Shown piece after piece: positions 1 to 5,672 of a stretch of DNA of 9,928 nt (position 1 is the stretch's first letter; each line of letters begins with the position of its first letter). The DNA comes from Thermoleophilia bacterium. Lineage in GTDB: Bacteria; Actinomycetota; Thermoleophilia; Gaiellales; Gaiellaceae. A program made the position numbers and the translations under genes. The notes below the pieces were generated by a model. The model made no database searches. It saw only the letters and a list, made by a program, of their open reading frames with translations, and was not told where the DNA came from. The DNA is taken from positions 1 through 9,928 of the forward strand of contig JAERMP010000089.1 of the NCBI GenBank assembly GCA_016844515.1, written 5' to 3'.

Positions 1-487
1 GTATCAGCGGAGCCGGTTAGGGCGTCAGTTGCGAGCGACGAGGGAGGACCCGGCTGCGGCCCTTGCCGTTGGCGTCTCGATCTACCGCCAGCGGCTCGGC
101 GCCTTTGCCCTGTCCGGGTTCCTGGCCGGGTTCGCGGGCGGCCTGTACGTCCACTTCCTCCCGATCAACGCCGACGCCGTCTACCTCGACCTCACATTCA
201 TCACGCTCGCGATGCTCGTCATCGGGGGTGCGACGAGCCTCTGGGGCGCGGTTGTCGGCGCCCTCTCGGTCAGCGCGCTCGACTCTTTCCTCGCGAGCGC
301 CGAGAACAGCGTCGATGTGCTCGGGCGGACCCTCGAAGTCCCATCGGGCACGCGAATCGTCGTCGTTAGCGCGCTCATGGCCGTCGTCCTGATCCTGCGG
401 CCGAACGGCCTGACAGGCGGGCGGGAGTTCTCGTTCGACCGCCTCGCCCGGAAGTTGCGCCCTCGCGTTCAGGAGGCCGCGAGATGA
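1..487 (+). CDS. LivM-type branched-chain amino acid ABC permease, C-terminal part
   Basis: This is the C-terminal half of a LivM-family inner-membrane permease, which moves branched-chain amino acids or related substrates in a LivFGHMJ-type ABC transporter. The frame is open to the left edge (read from base 2), and the residues before the first possible TTG at 29 already match the family (SRLGRQLRATRED, like the usual SRxGRAxxAIRED loop that contacts the ATPase). The gene is therefore truncated by the window and TTG 29 is not its start. Downstream come membrane segments with the family-typical AFxLSGFLAGFAGGLY, a segment ending in IGGATSLWGAVVGA, and the closing ILRPNGLTGG. The stop TGA overlaps the next ATG (ATGA at 484-487), so it is probably cotranscribed with the reductase gene. 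The family call is firm; the substrate is not determined. Confidence 0.9.
   Translation, partial: YQRSRLGRQLRATREDPAAALAVGVSIYRQRLGAFALSGFLAGFAGGLYVHFLPINADAVYLDLTFITLAMLVIGGATSLWGAVVGALSVSALDSFLASAENSVDVLGRTLEVPSGTRIVVVSALMAVVLILRPNGLTGGREFSFDRLARKLRPRVQEAAR
471..476 (+). promoter_or_regulatory. Ribosome binding site for the ketopantoate-reductase-like gene
   Basis: AGGAGG, a full Shine-Dalgarno core, lies 7 nt before ATG 484. It sits inside the last codons of the permease gene and fixes the start of the next gene. Confidence 0.8.
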
Positions 488-1440
488 GGGTCTGCGTGGT
501 CGGGTGTGGGGCGGTGGGCTCGCTCTTCGCCGCGAACCTCGCGCAGCTCGAGGACGCGGAGGTCTGGGCGTACGACCTCTCGCAGCCGCACGTCGACGCG
601 ATCAACGCGAACGGGCTCAGGCTCGTTGGGGCGGGCGCGGTCCTCGGACACGTGACTGCAACCGCTGACGCATCAGCTCTTCCGCCGTGCGATTTCGGGA
701 TCGTCGCCACGAAGGCGATGCACACCGAAGGCGCGATTGCGGCGACGGCACACGCATTCGTCGACGGCGCCGTCGCCTCGGTGCAGAACGGTGTCGGCAA
801 CGAGGAGGTTCTCGCGCGGCACGTCTCGCGGGTCATTCGCGGCACGACGTTCCCCGCGGGGAAGATCCTGGAGCCGGGTGTCGTGCAGTGGGACGTCAAG
901 GGCGACACGACCTTCGGTCCATTCGAGCCGAGCCCGGCGACGGCCGACGAGATCGAGCGACTCGCAGATGCCTGCACGCGAGGAGGCATGCCCACGACGC
1001 CCGTCGCGGACGCGCGTCCAGCCCAGTGGCGCAAGGTCATCTTCAACGCAGCCACGAACCCCGTCGGCGCGCTCACGGGACTCACCCATGGTCGCGTGTG
1101 CGAGCGCCCGGATCTACGCGCGCTGGTGAGCGCGCTCGTCGACGAAGGTAAGGCTGTCGCCGCGGCGCAAGGGATCACTCTCGACGCCGACCCCGAAGAG
1201 CTGATCGACCACGCCGCACGACCCGACGTCGCATACGACCACAAGGCGAGCATGCTCCAGGACGTAGAGGCGCGTCGGCTCACCGAGATCGACTTCTTGA
1301 ACGGCGGTATCGGGCACTTCGGCCGCGAGCTGGGCGTCCCGACCCCGCTGAACGACGCAGTCACCGCCCTCGTGAAAGGACTGGAGGCGTCGTGGGGTCA
1401 GGTCTTGCATTCACATACGCCAAGCCAGGAAGGTGTGTGA
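484..1440 (+). CDS. Ketopantoate reductase (ApbA/PanE) family protein
   Basis: This 318-residue protein belongs to the 2-dehydropantoate 2-reductase family, NADPH-dependent cytoplasmic enzymes that reduce a 2-oxo acid to a 2-hydroxy acid. Visible features are the Rossmann motif GCGAVG at residues 7-12, VATKA with Lys77, VQNGVGNEE near 100-107, WRKVIFNAATNPVGALTG (Lys184, Asn188) and HKASMLQDVE...TEIDFLNG, whose Glu268 matches the catalytic Glu of E. coli PanE. Length is normal (about 300). The start has a perfect ribosome binding site. Sitting between a branched-chain amino acid permease and an M24-like gene, it may act on a substrate other than ketopantoate; many members of this family are not true PanE, so no symbol is given. 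Its last ~16 codons lie in or next to one arm of the large inverted repeat at 1393-1458, so the native C-terminus may have been altered. Confidence 0.88.
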   Translation: MRVCVVGCGAVGSLFAANLAQLEDAEVWAYDLSQPHVDAINANGLRLVGAGAVLGHVTATADASALPPCDFGIVATKAMHTEGAIAATAHAFVDGAVASVQNGVGNEEVLARHVSRVIRGTTFPAGKILEPGVVQWDVKGDTTFGPFEPSPATADEIERLADACTRGGMPTTPVADARPAQWRKVIFNAATNPVGALTGLTHGRVCERPDLRALVSALVDEGKAVAAAQGITLDADPEELIDHAARPDVAYDHKASMLQDVEARRLTEIDFLNGGIGHFGRELGVPTPLNDAVTALVKGLEASWGQVLHSHTPSQEGV

Positions 1441-1458
1441 ATGCAAGACCTGACCCCA
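1393..1458. repeat. Large perfect inverted repeat (23-bp arms) across a gene junction
   Basis: The left arm (1393-1415, starting TGGGGTCAGGTCTTG) is the exact reverse complement of the right arm (1436-1458, ending CAAGACCTGACCCCA), with a 20-nt spacer. With one G-U pair the stem extends to 26 bp around a 14-nt loop (1419-1432). The left arm is the 3' end of the reductase gene; the right arm holds its stop and the start of the M24-like gene. The AGGAAGG ribosome binding site (1427-1433) is in or at the loop, and ATG 1441 is in the stem. No target duplication is visible beside the arms. It resembles a small mobile palindrome (REP or MITE type), but a regulatory hairpin is also possible. Confidence 0.9.
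1427..1433 (+). promoter_or_regulatory. Ribosome binding site in a hairpin loop
   Basis: AGGAAGG lies 7 nt before ATG 1441. It sits in the loop of the hairpin formed by 1393-1458, while the start codon is in the paired stem, so initiation could depend on opening of the stem by ribosomes finishing the upstream gene. Confidence 0.6.
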
Positions 1459-1758
1459 GAGCTCCAACGGCGGTACGTGAACGTGCGAGCCGCGATGGCC
1501 GCGCACGACCTCGATGCGCTCATCGTGTCGGGAAGCGAGTACTCGGGCTTCGAAGGGGCCGTTACCTACCTCTCGGGATTCCAGATCGTCCATCGCTATG
1601 CCTACGTCGTCGTTCCGGCCGACGGCGAGCCGTGCATCGTGTTCCCGACCGAGGCTCGGTACGTCGGTGAGCATGGCACGGCGGAGATCGAGCAGGTCTT
1701 CCACGGTCGGCCGGGTGAGGAGATCGCCGGGTCGGCGCCTACGGGCTCGACTACGTGA
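1441..1758 (+). CDS. N-terminal part of a split M24 (creatinase/prolidase-like) protein
   Basis: This 105-residue frame encodes the small N-terminal domain of creatinase/Xaa-Pro aminopeptidase-like proteins: PELQRRYVNVRAAMAAHDLD followed by ALIVSG, VTYLSGF and YAYVVVPADGEP are typical. It starts at an ATG directly after the reductase stop; GTG 1477 and 1483 are alternative starts outside the hairpin. The frame ends at TGA 1756-1758 after a short unrelated tail (residues ~97-105). The expected continuation (RVGAYGLDYVMTVRDY) is present but in another frame, upstream of the next gene's first start. The two halves were once one gene of about 370 residues; a deletion of 3n+1 bases (or gain of 3n+2) near 1720-1735 would explain the break. 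TGA overlaps ATG 1758 (TGATG), so reinitiation could still produce the second half. Sequencing error is possible. Confidence 0.7.
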   Translation: MQDLTPELQRRYVNVRAAMAAHDLDALIVSGSEYSGFEGAVTYLSGFQIVHRYAYVVVPADGEPCIVFPTEARYVGEHGTAEIEQVFHGRPGEEIAGSAPTGSTT

Positions 1759-2531
1759 TGACGGTTCGCGACTACCGCGCGCTCGACGGGCTCGAGCTGG
1801 TCCCGTTCGACGTCGAGTTCGACATCGCTCGGGCGGTGAAGAGCGACGCCGAGCTCGAGTCGGTGCGTGACTCGGTGCGGATCAACGAGCGCGGCTTCGA
1901 GGTCTTCCTCGAGGCCTATGAGCCAGGGAAGACGGCGGCCGAGGTGATGGCGGCCGCCGAGGAGTGGTTCGTCGCCGAGGGATGCGGCCGCCTGACGATG
2001 AACATGGTGCTCACGGGAACCGACGCGTTCGCGCGTCCCGAGTTCAAGATCGCGCGCCGCGAAGACGTCCTTGGTGACTTCTTGCTCCCGTCGCTCGAGG
2101 TTGCGGGGCCGGGAATGCACTGGGTCGAGGTCTCACGGGCAATCGCTGCGCGGGACGCGACGCTCTCGGACGACACGGAGCGGATGCTCGACGCGTACCT
2201 CGAATACTTCGAGGCGGCCCGTACCGTCATGCGCCCCGGCGCGAGCTGCCACGACGTGCATCGCGCGGTGTCGGTCGGGTTCAGCGAGCGCGGCTACCAC
2301 CTCGGACACGTCACGGGCCACTCGATCGGGATGACGATGATCGAGTTTCCGAAGATCGGCGAGGGGGTCGAGACGGAGCTCGCCGAGAACATGGTGTTCT
2401 CGATGCACCCGCACGCCATCGCCGCGAGCGGCCAGGACTGCCTGTACATGCAGGACACCTGGCTCGTGACCGCGGAGGGCGGCCTCCCGCTCGCGAACCT
2501 CCCGATGCAGGTATTTCGCGCTGCCGGGTGA
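1755..2531 (+). CDS. M24-family catalytic-like domain, metal ligands apparently replaced
   Basis: This 258-residue protein has the pita-bread fold signature of M24 peptidases/creatinases: DIARAVKSDAELESVRDS, then SLEVAGPGMHWVEVSRAI, a GHVTGHSIGM helix-loop, ENMVFSMHPHAI and MQDTWLVTAEGG. Starts are GTG 1755 or ATG 1758; the frame is open further upstream with family-like sequence, so these are probably not the ancestral start. In metallopeptidases of this fold the ligands are Asp, Asp, His, Glu, Glu. By motif alignment from memory the positions here are Glu115, Glu125, His189, His218 and Gln233, so normal dinuclear metal binding is doubtful. Creatinase itself works without metal, so a non-peptidase activity is plausible. 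The stop overlaps GTG 2528 (GTGA). The permease and reductase next to it suggest a catabolic locus; the substrate is unknown. Confidence 0.78.
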   Translation: MMTVRDYRALDGLELVPFDVEFDIARAVKSDAELESVRDSVRINERGFEVFLEAYEPGKTAAEVMAAAEEWFVAEGCGRLTMNMVLTGTDAFARPEFKIARREDVLGDFLLPSLEVAGPGMHWVEVSRAIAARDATLSDDTERMLDAYLEYFEAARTVMRPGASCHDVHRAVSVGFSERGYHLGHVTGHSIGMTMIEFPKIGEGVETELAENMVFSMHPHAIAASGQDCLYMQDTWLVTAEGGLPLANLPMQVFRAAG

Positions 2532-2553
2532 CGGAGAAGCGCTCGGGTGGCGA

Positions 2554-2559
2554 TACACT
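2554..2559 (+). promoter_or_regulatory. -10 box of a probable leaderless promoter
   Basis: TACACT (within GATACACTT) ends 7 nt before GTG 2567, the spacing expected if transcription starts at the start codon itself. The -35 is weak (GTGACG at 2528-2533, spacer 20 nt). It would give the small gene below its own transcript. Confidence 0.5.
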
Positions 2560-2566
2560 TCGACCC

Positions 2567-2803
2567 GTGAGCTGGCCGTGGCTCGTGTTGCTCGTCCTCG
2601 CGGCCGCACTTGCGGTCGCGGTCGAGCGCCCACGCCTGGAGCGCCGGTTCGGGGCGTCGGCTCGGAGAAGCCGCGATCGCCAGCGTCGCAAGAAGCAACT
2701 CCGCGTCATCACGCCGGAGGACGAGAGCGACGAGTTCATCCGGTCCGTCCAGCGTGATCTCGACGCACTGCCGACCATCGAGGAGCGCGACCGAAAGACG
2801 TAG
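2567..2803 (+). CDS. Small membrane-anchored basic protein of unknown function
   Basis: I do not recognise this 78-residue protein. It has one N-terminal hydrophobic segment (WPWLVLLVLAAALAVAV, residues 3-19), then an Arg/Lys-rich stretch (about 22-43) and an acidic tail with EDESDEFIRSVQRDLDALP (about 49-67), suggesting a membrane anchor with a short cytoplasmic helical tail. GTG 2567 is preferred because a TACACT box ends 7 nt upstream. An alternative GTG at 2528, overlapping the M24 stop, would add 13 hydrophilic residues and place the promoter box inside the gene. It converges with the protease gene, leaving a 75-bp gap that holds a hairpin. Confidence 0.65.
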   Translation: MSWPWLVLLVLAAALAVAVERPRLERRFGASARRSRDRQRRKKQLRVITPEDESDEFIRSVQRDLDALPTIEERDRKT

Positions 2804-2842
2804 ACGCCGGGGTCTGACCTCTCGGCTGCGAGATGCAGGGGC

Positions 2843-2875
2843 CGAGCATGCCCGGCCCGGGCGAGGCATGCCTCG
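2843..2875. terminator. Hairpin between convergent genes, possible bidirectional terminator
   Basis: CGAGCATGCC (2843-2852) pairs with GGCATGCCTCG (2865-2875) with one bulged C, around a GC-rich 12-nt loop. It lies between the stop of the small membrane protein and the stop of the protease. There is no T-run, so intrinsic termination is uncertain. A short GGGGTCTGACCT just upstream (2809-2820) weakly recalls the end of the 1393-1458 palindrome. Confidence 0.4.
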
Positions 2876-2878
2876 CGA

Positions 2879-5281
2879 CTACGAGCGGCGGATAGTGATC
2901 GTCGTAGCGAGCGTGCGCGTGTTCGGGAGGATGCGCGCGACGTTCTCCGTGTTCTTCGACTCCTGGTAGTCCGACACGCGCAGACGCAGCCGATGCTTGC
3001 CGGGCGCGAAACCGTCCGTTGAGAGCACGATCACGCCACGTCGGAACGCAGTGCGTACGTGGTCACCGTCGATCGTCGCGATGATCGAATCGGGAAACAC
3101 GCCTGAGCCCGAGTCGCCGGCTGTGACCTGCACCGGGCGGCCGGAGGCAACGGTACGCGAGCGCACCCGGAGGGTCGGTGGGGTCACGTCGTTCACCCAG
3201 TAGCGAAACGTGAACGACCCCGCCTCTGCGCGAGACGCGCTGTCGAAGACAACCGCGAACTCCCCTGGAATCGGGCTGAGTGCACCTGCAGCAAGCACAG
3301 GGGATCGAAACTCCTCGAGGTAGGGGTTGTGTGCGACGGGCAGGCCGGCGTAGCCGGTCAGGCGGCTCTCGTCGAGCTGTGCGACGACACGCGGCTCGAC
3401 TCGGCTTCCTAGGCCGCGCTGGGTGATGACGACGCCGAAGTTCGCGACGTGCTTCGTGAGCCGGATGCGGTACACCCGCTCCGGACCGCGGAGGACGGTG
3501 GTGACGCCTATGCCACGCGGGTCCTCCGGGTAGCGATAGCGGGAGACGAGGGCAGGGCGGCCTGTGGTCGAGCTTCTGTAGCTGCCTGGCCGTGTGAGCG
3601 CGAGCGTCGCGTGACGCTGGAGGGCAGCAACCGAAACGCGCCCCCAGTACGGGACGCGCCGAAGATCCGAGCCACGGCGCAGCTCGATGTAGCCGGTGAG
3701 ATCGCCGAGTCTCGCGCTCCCGGGAACGACCACTTCGTACGACAGGGTCCCAGGGACATCGACCGTGGAAGGCAGGACGAACGCTCCTTCTGCGCTCGAC
3801 GTCGACGAACGCGCATCTGCAATCTGCCACGTTCCTGCTCCGCCGCCGGCATCGCCGAGGGCGATGGTTCCGTTGACACTGCTGCGGCGTGCGAGCAGTC
3901 CGAGCGATACGGCAGTCGGCTCTGCGAAGAGCAACGGTCGGTCTGCTCTGGCCAGGGCGATGACGCCGCCGCCCTGGAATGGCGGTGGAACGAGGTCTCC
4001 GCTCTCGTCGACGGCGTCGTTCCCCGTCTGAACGAGCGCGGACTTGAGCTGGGCGACGGTCCACTCCGGGTGCCGCTGGGCAAGGAGCGCTGCAGCTCCC
4101 GCGACGTGCGGTGCGGCCATGCTCGTTCCGGAGAACGATCCCCAGCCGCCGGGGGCGGACGAGAGGACCTCTACGCCTGGGGCGGCCACGTCAGGCTTGA
4201 GCTGGAGCGACATCGTCGTCGGTCCGACCGACGAAAAGGCGGCGTGCACTCGCTTCGCCGGGTTGCCGCCGATCTCCACGGCACCCACCGCCAGGGCACG
4301 TGCGGAGTTGGCCGGTGAGGAGACAGAGCCGGCGCCGACGTCGTTGAAGTCGTTTCCAGCCGCGACCACCGGCACGACGCCTGCAGCAGCTGCGGCATCG
4401 AGGGCGAGAGCGACGATGTCGCGACTCGGCTCGATCTCGGGCTCGCCACCCGAGAAGTTGATGACGTCCATTCCGTCGGCGACAGCGGCCTCGATGGCGG
4501 CGACGATCGCGGGCGAGTTGGCGTTCGGCGTGAGGCCCGAGTCCGTCTCGACAAAGACCTTGTAGTTCCCGATATACGCACGCGGTGCCACACCAGAGAC
4601 GACGCGACCGCCTGCGGCCGGTGTCTGCGCATTTCCCGCAGCGATCCCTGCGACGTGCGTTCCGTGGCTCGAGTCGTCCGGGTCGAACGCGAGCCGTGCG
4701 GTTGGGGCTTCGGCGGTCTTCGGCGCGAAGACCCGTGCGACGATCACTTTTGCGGACGCGAACCGTCGCTGCCCCCTCGGGAACCCCGGCGGCATCGTGT
4801 AGCCCGCGGGGTCGAAGAAGGGATGGCTCGCATCGACCCCGCTGTCGATGATCCCGATCTTCATGCCCTGGCCGGCAGTGTCCAGCGTGGGCCCCCAGAG
4901 CGCGGGAGCGCCGATCTGCTGCGGTGTGCGGTCGAGCTGGGGGCCGTACGTCGCAGCGGGAAGCACCTCGCGCACACCGGGTAGCGCTCGCAAGCCGGCC
5001 ACTTGAGAGCTCGGAACCGAGACCGAGAATCCGTTCGCAACGAGTCGATACCGCCAGCCGATGTCAGCGTCCGGAACTCGGGTGGAGAGAACCCGTCGGA
5101 ACGCCCGCTGCTCGGCGTCGAGCGCCGACCTCGTCGTGGGCGACTCCCCGAGCGGAGGCGAGGTCAGCAGGACGACCACCTCGGTCGTGCCGGTGCCCGG
5201 AGCGCCGACGAGTGGACGGTCATCGGCAGCGACGACGAGTACCGCAAGCGCGGCCGCGACGAGAGAGGCGAAGCGAGTCAC
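2879..5281 (-). CDS. Secreted subtilisin-like serine protease (S8 family)
   Basis: This is a complete 800-residue secreted endopeptidase. Residues 1-27 form a signal peptide (hydrophobic core SLVAAALAVLVVAA). Residues ~34-110 resemble an I9-type propeptide. The S8 domain (~125-445) carries the full catalytic set: Asp146 in IIDSGVD, His206 in SSHGTHVAG, oxyanion Asn310 in VVAAGND and Ser387 in FSGTSMAAPHVAG. A Fn3-like region follows (~448-555), then a beta-rich stretch and a C-terminal Ig-like domain (~699-798, starting VTPPTLRVRS, with the calcium-loop-like AGDSGSGV). No LPXTG or C-terminal anchor is seen, so the product is probably released. The start is GTG at 5281 with no clear ribosome binding site; a TAGCTT box on this strand (5301-5306) could give a very short leader. 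It stands alone, divergent from the tRNA gene. Confidence 0.93.
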   Translation of the reverse strand: MTRFASLVAAALAVLVVAADDRPLVGAPGTGTTEVVVLLTSPPLGESPTTRSALDAEQRAFRRVLSTRVPDADIGWRYRLVANGFSVSVPSSQVAGLRALPGVREVLPAATYGPQLDRTPQQIGAPALWGPTLDTAGQGMKIGIIDSGVDASHPFFDPAGYTMPPGFPRGQRRFASAKVIVARVFAPKTAEAPTARLAFDPDDSSHGTHVAGIAAGNAQTPAAGGRVVSGVAPRAYIGNYKVFVETDSGLTPNANSPAIVAAIEAAVADGMDVINFSGGEPEIEPSRDIVALALDAAAAAGVVPVVAAGNDFNDVGAGSVSSPANSARALAVGAVEIGGNPAKRVHAAFSSVGPTTMSLQLKPDVAAPGVEVLSSAPGGWGSFSGTSMAAPHVAGAAALLAQRHPEWTVAQLKSALVQTGNDAVDESGDLVPPPFQGGGVIALARADRPLLFAEPTAVSLGLLARRSSVNGTIALGDAGGGAGTWQIADARSSTSSAEGAFVLPSTVDVPGTLSYEVVVPGSARLGDLTGYIELRRGSDLRRVPYWGRVSVAALQRHATLALTRPGSYRSSTTGRPALVSRYRYPEDPRGIGVTTVLRGPERVYRIRLTKHVANFGVVITQRGLGSRVEPRVVAQLDESRLTGYAGLPVAHNPYLEEFRSPVLAAGALSPIPGEFAVVFDSASRAEAGSFTFRYWVNDVTPPTLRVRSRTVASGRPVQVTAGDSGSGVFPDSIIATIDGDHVRTAFRRGVIVLSTDGFAPGKHRLRLRVSDYQESKNTENVARILPNTRTLATTITIRRS

Positions 5282-5300
5282 TGAGGGATGAGACGAGCCG

Positions 5301-5310
5301 AAGCTAGAAT
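5301..5310. promoter_or_regulatory. Overlapping divergent -10 boxes for tRNA-Leu and the protease
   Basis: On the plus strand TAGAAT (5305-5310) is 11 nt before the tRNA, a good -10 box. On the minus strand TAGCTT (5301-5306) lies about 20 nt before the protease GTG. The two share two bases, so one short AT-richer spot could serve both directions. Neither has a convincing -35. Confidence 0.45.
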
Positions 5311-5321
5311 CGTTCGGCCGC

Positions 5322-5405
5322 GCGGATGTGGCGGAATTGGTAGACGCGCACGGTTCAGGTCCGTGTGCCCGTAAGGGCGTGGAGGTTCAAGTCCTCTCAT
5401 CCGCA
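5322..5405 (+). tRNA. tRNA-Leu (anticodon CAG)
   Basis: Fold by eye: acceptor stem GCGGATG/CATCCGC with discriminator A (5405), a D-arm containing AATTGGTAGAC, anticodon stem CACGG/CCGTG around the loop TTCAGGT (anticodon CAG at 5356-5358), a long class-II variable arm (TGCCCGTAAGGGCG) and a T-arm GGAGG-TTCAAGT-CCTCT. The long variable arm and the anticodon identify leucine, reading CUG codons, which dominate in GC-rich genomes. The 3' CCA is not encoded (TCC follows). Confidence 0.97.
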
Positions 5406-5437
5406 TCCGGCTCCCCGGCCGCGGACGGCTACCGCCG

Positions 5438-5456
5438 GGCGGAGCCCGGCTCCGCC
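5438..5456 (+). terminator. GC-rich hairpin downstream of tRNA-Leu
   Basis: GGCGGAG (5438-5444) and CTCCGCC (5450-5456) form a perfect 7-bp stem around CCCGG, 33 nt after the tRNA end. The position suits tRNA termination or 3'-end processing, but no T-run follows. Confidence 0.45.
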
Positions 5457-5465
5457 GCCCGCTCG

Positions 5466-5538
5466 TCGCGCTGAGGCTGCTCCAGTCGGGGCCCCGTGCT
5501 TCAGCACTGTGACCCCTCCCTCCGCGACCTCAGCGCGA
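5466..5538. repeat. Nested inverted repeat, possible structured element
   Basis: TCGCGCTGAGG (5466-5476) is the exact reverse complement of CCTCAGCGCGA (5528-5538). Inside lie the palindrome CGGGGCCCCG and the small hairpin GTGCT-TC-AGCAC. The arrangement would fold into a branched structure as RNA or a cruciform as DNA. I do not recognise it as a known RNA family. Confidence 0.5.
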
Positions 5539-5622
5539 AGCCGGGAAGCCCGGACGAGTTGTGAGGCTGTCTCATGCATCGCCGCCAGGGAATTGTGGCG
5601 ACAGCGCTGCGCCTTGGCCGGA

Positions 5623-5638
5623 TCCCTCGATCGAGGGA
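5623..5638. promoter_or_regulatory. 16-bp perfect palindrome, possible operator
   Basis: TCCCTCGATCGAGGGA is a perfect dyad centred 42 bp before the likely GTG of the HEAT-repeat gene. The position and symmetry fit a binding site for a dimeric regulator of the HEAT/glycosyltransferase operon. No matching regulator gene is in the window. Confidence 0.35.
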
Positions 5639-5672
5639 CGGCACATGCCCGGCGGGCGACGACGACGAGAGG

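Larger units (their letters stand above)
5406..5672. other. Non-coding stretch rich in inverted repeats
   Basis: I see no convincing gene here. It contains a GC hairpin (5438-5456), an 11-bp inverted repeat (5466-5476 with 5528-5538) that encloses smaller hairpins such as GTGCT-TC-AGCAC, a CCGGG-AAG-CCCGG hairpin (5541-5553) and a 16-bp palindrome (5623-5638). ATG 5574, in frame with the HEAT gene and preceded by GTGAGG, would claim 5574-5672 as coding, but that extension is not protein-like. Confidence 0.6.

Noticed and set aside
29..31. TTG at 29 as the start of the LivM-type permease
   Set aside because: The frame is open to the window edge and the residues before TTG match the family, so the gene simply begins outside the window.
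375..1364. Long open frame on the minus strand opposite the reductase gene
   Set aside because: Its composition (Ser, Arg, Pro, Thr rich, no motif) is that of an antisense shadow in high-GC DNA; the plus strand encodes a clear reductase.
3449..4318. Long plus-strand open frame inside the protease gene
   Set aside because: The minus strand carries an intact S8 protease with the full catalytic set; the plus-strand frame shows no family features.
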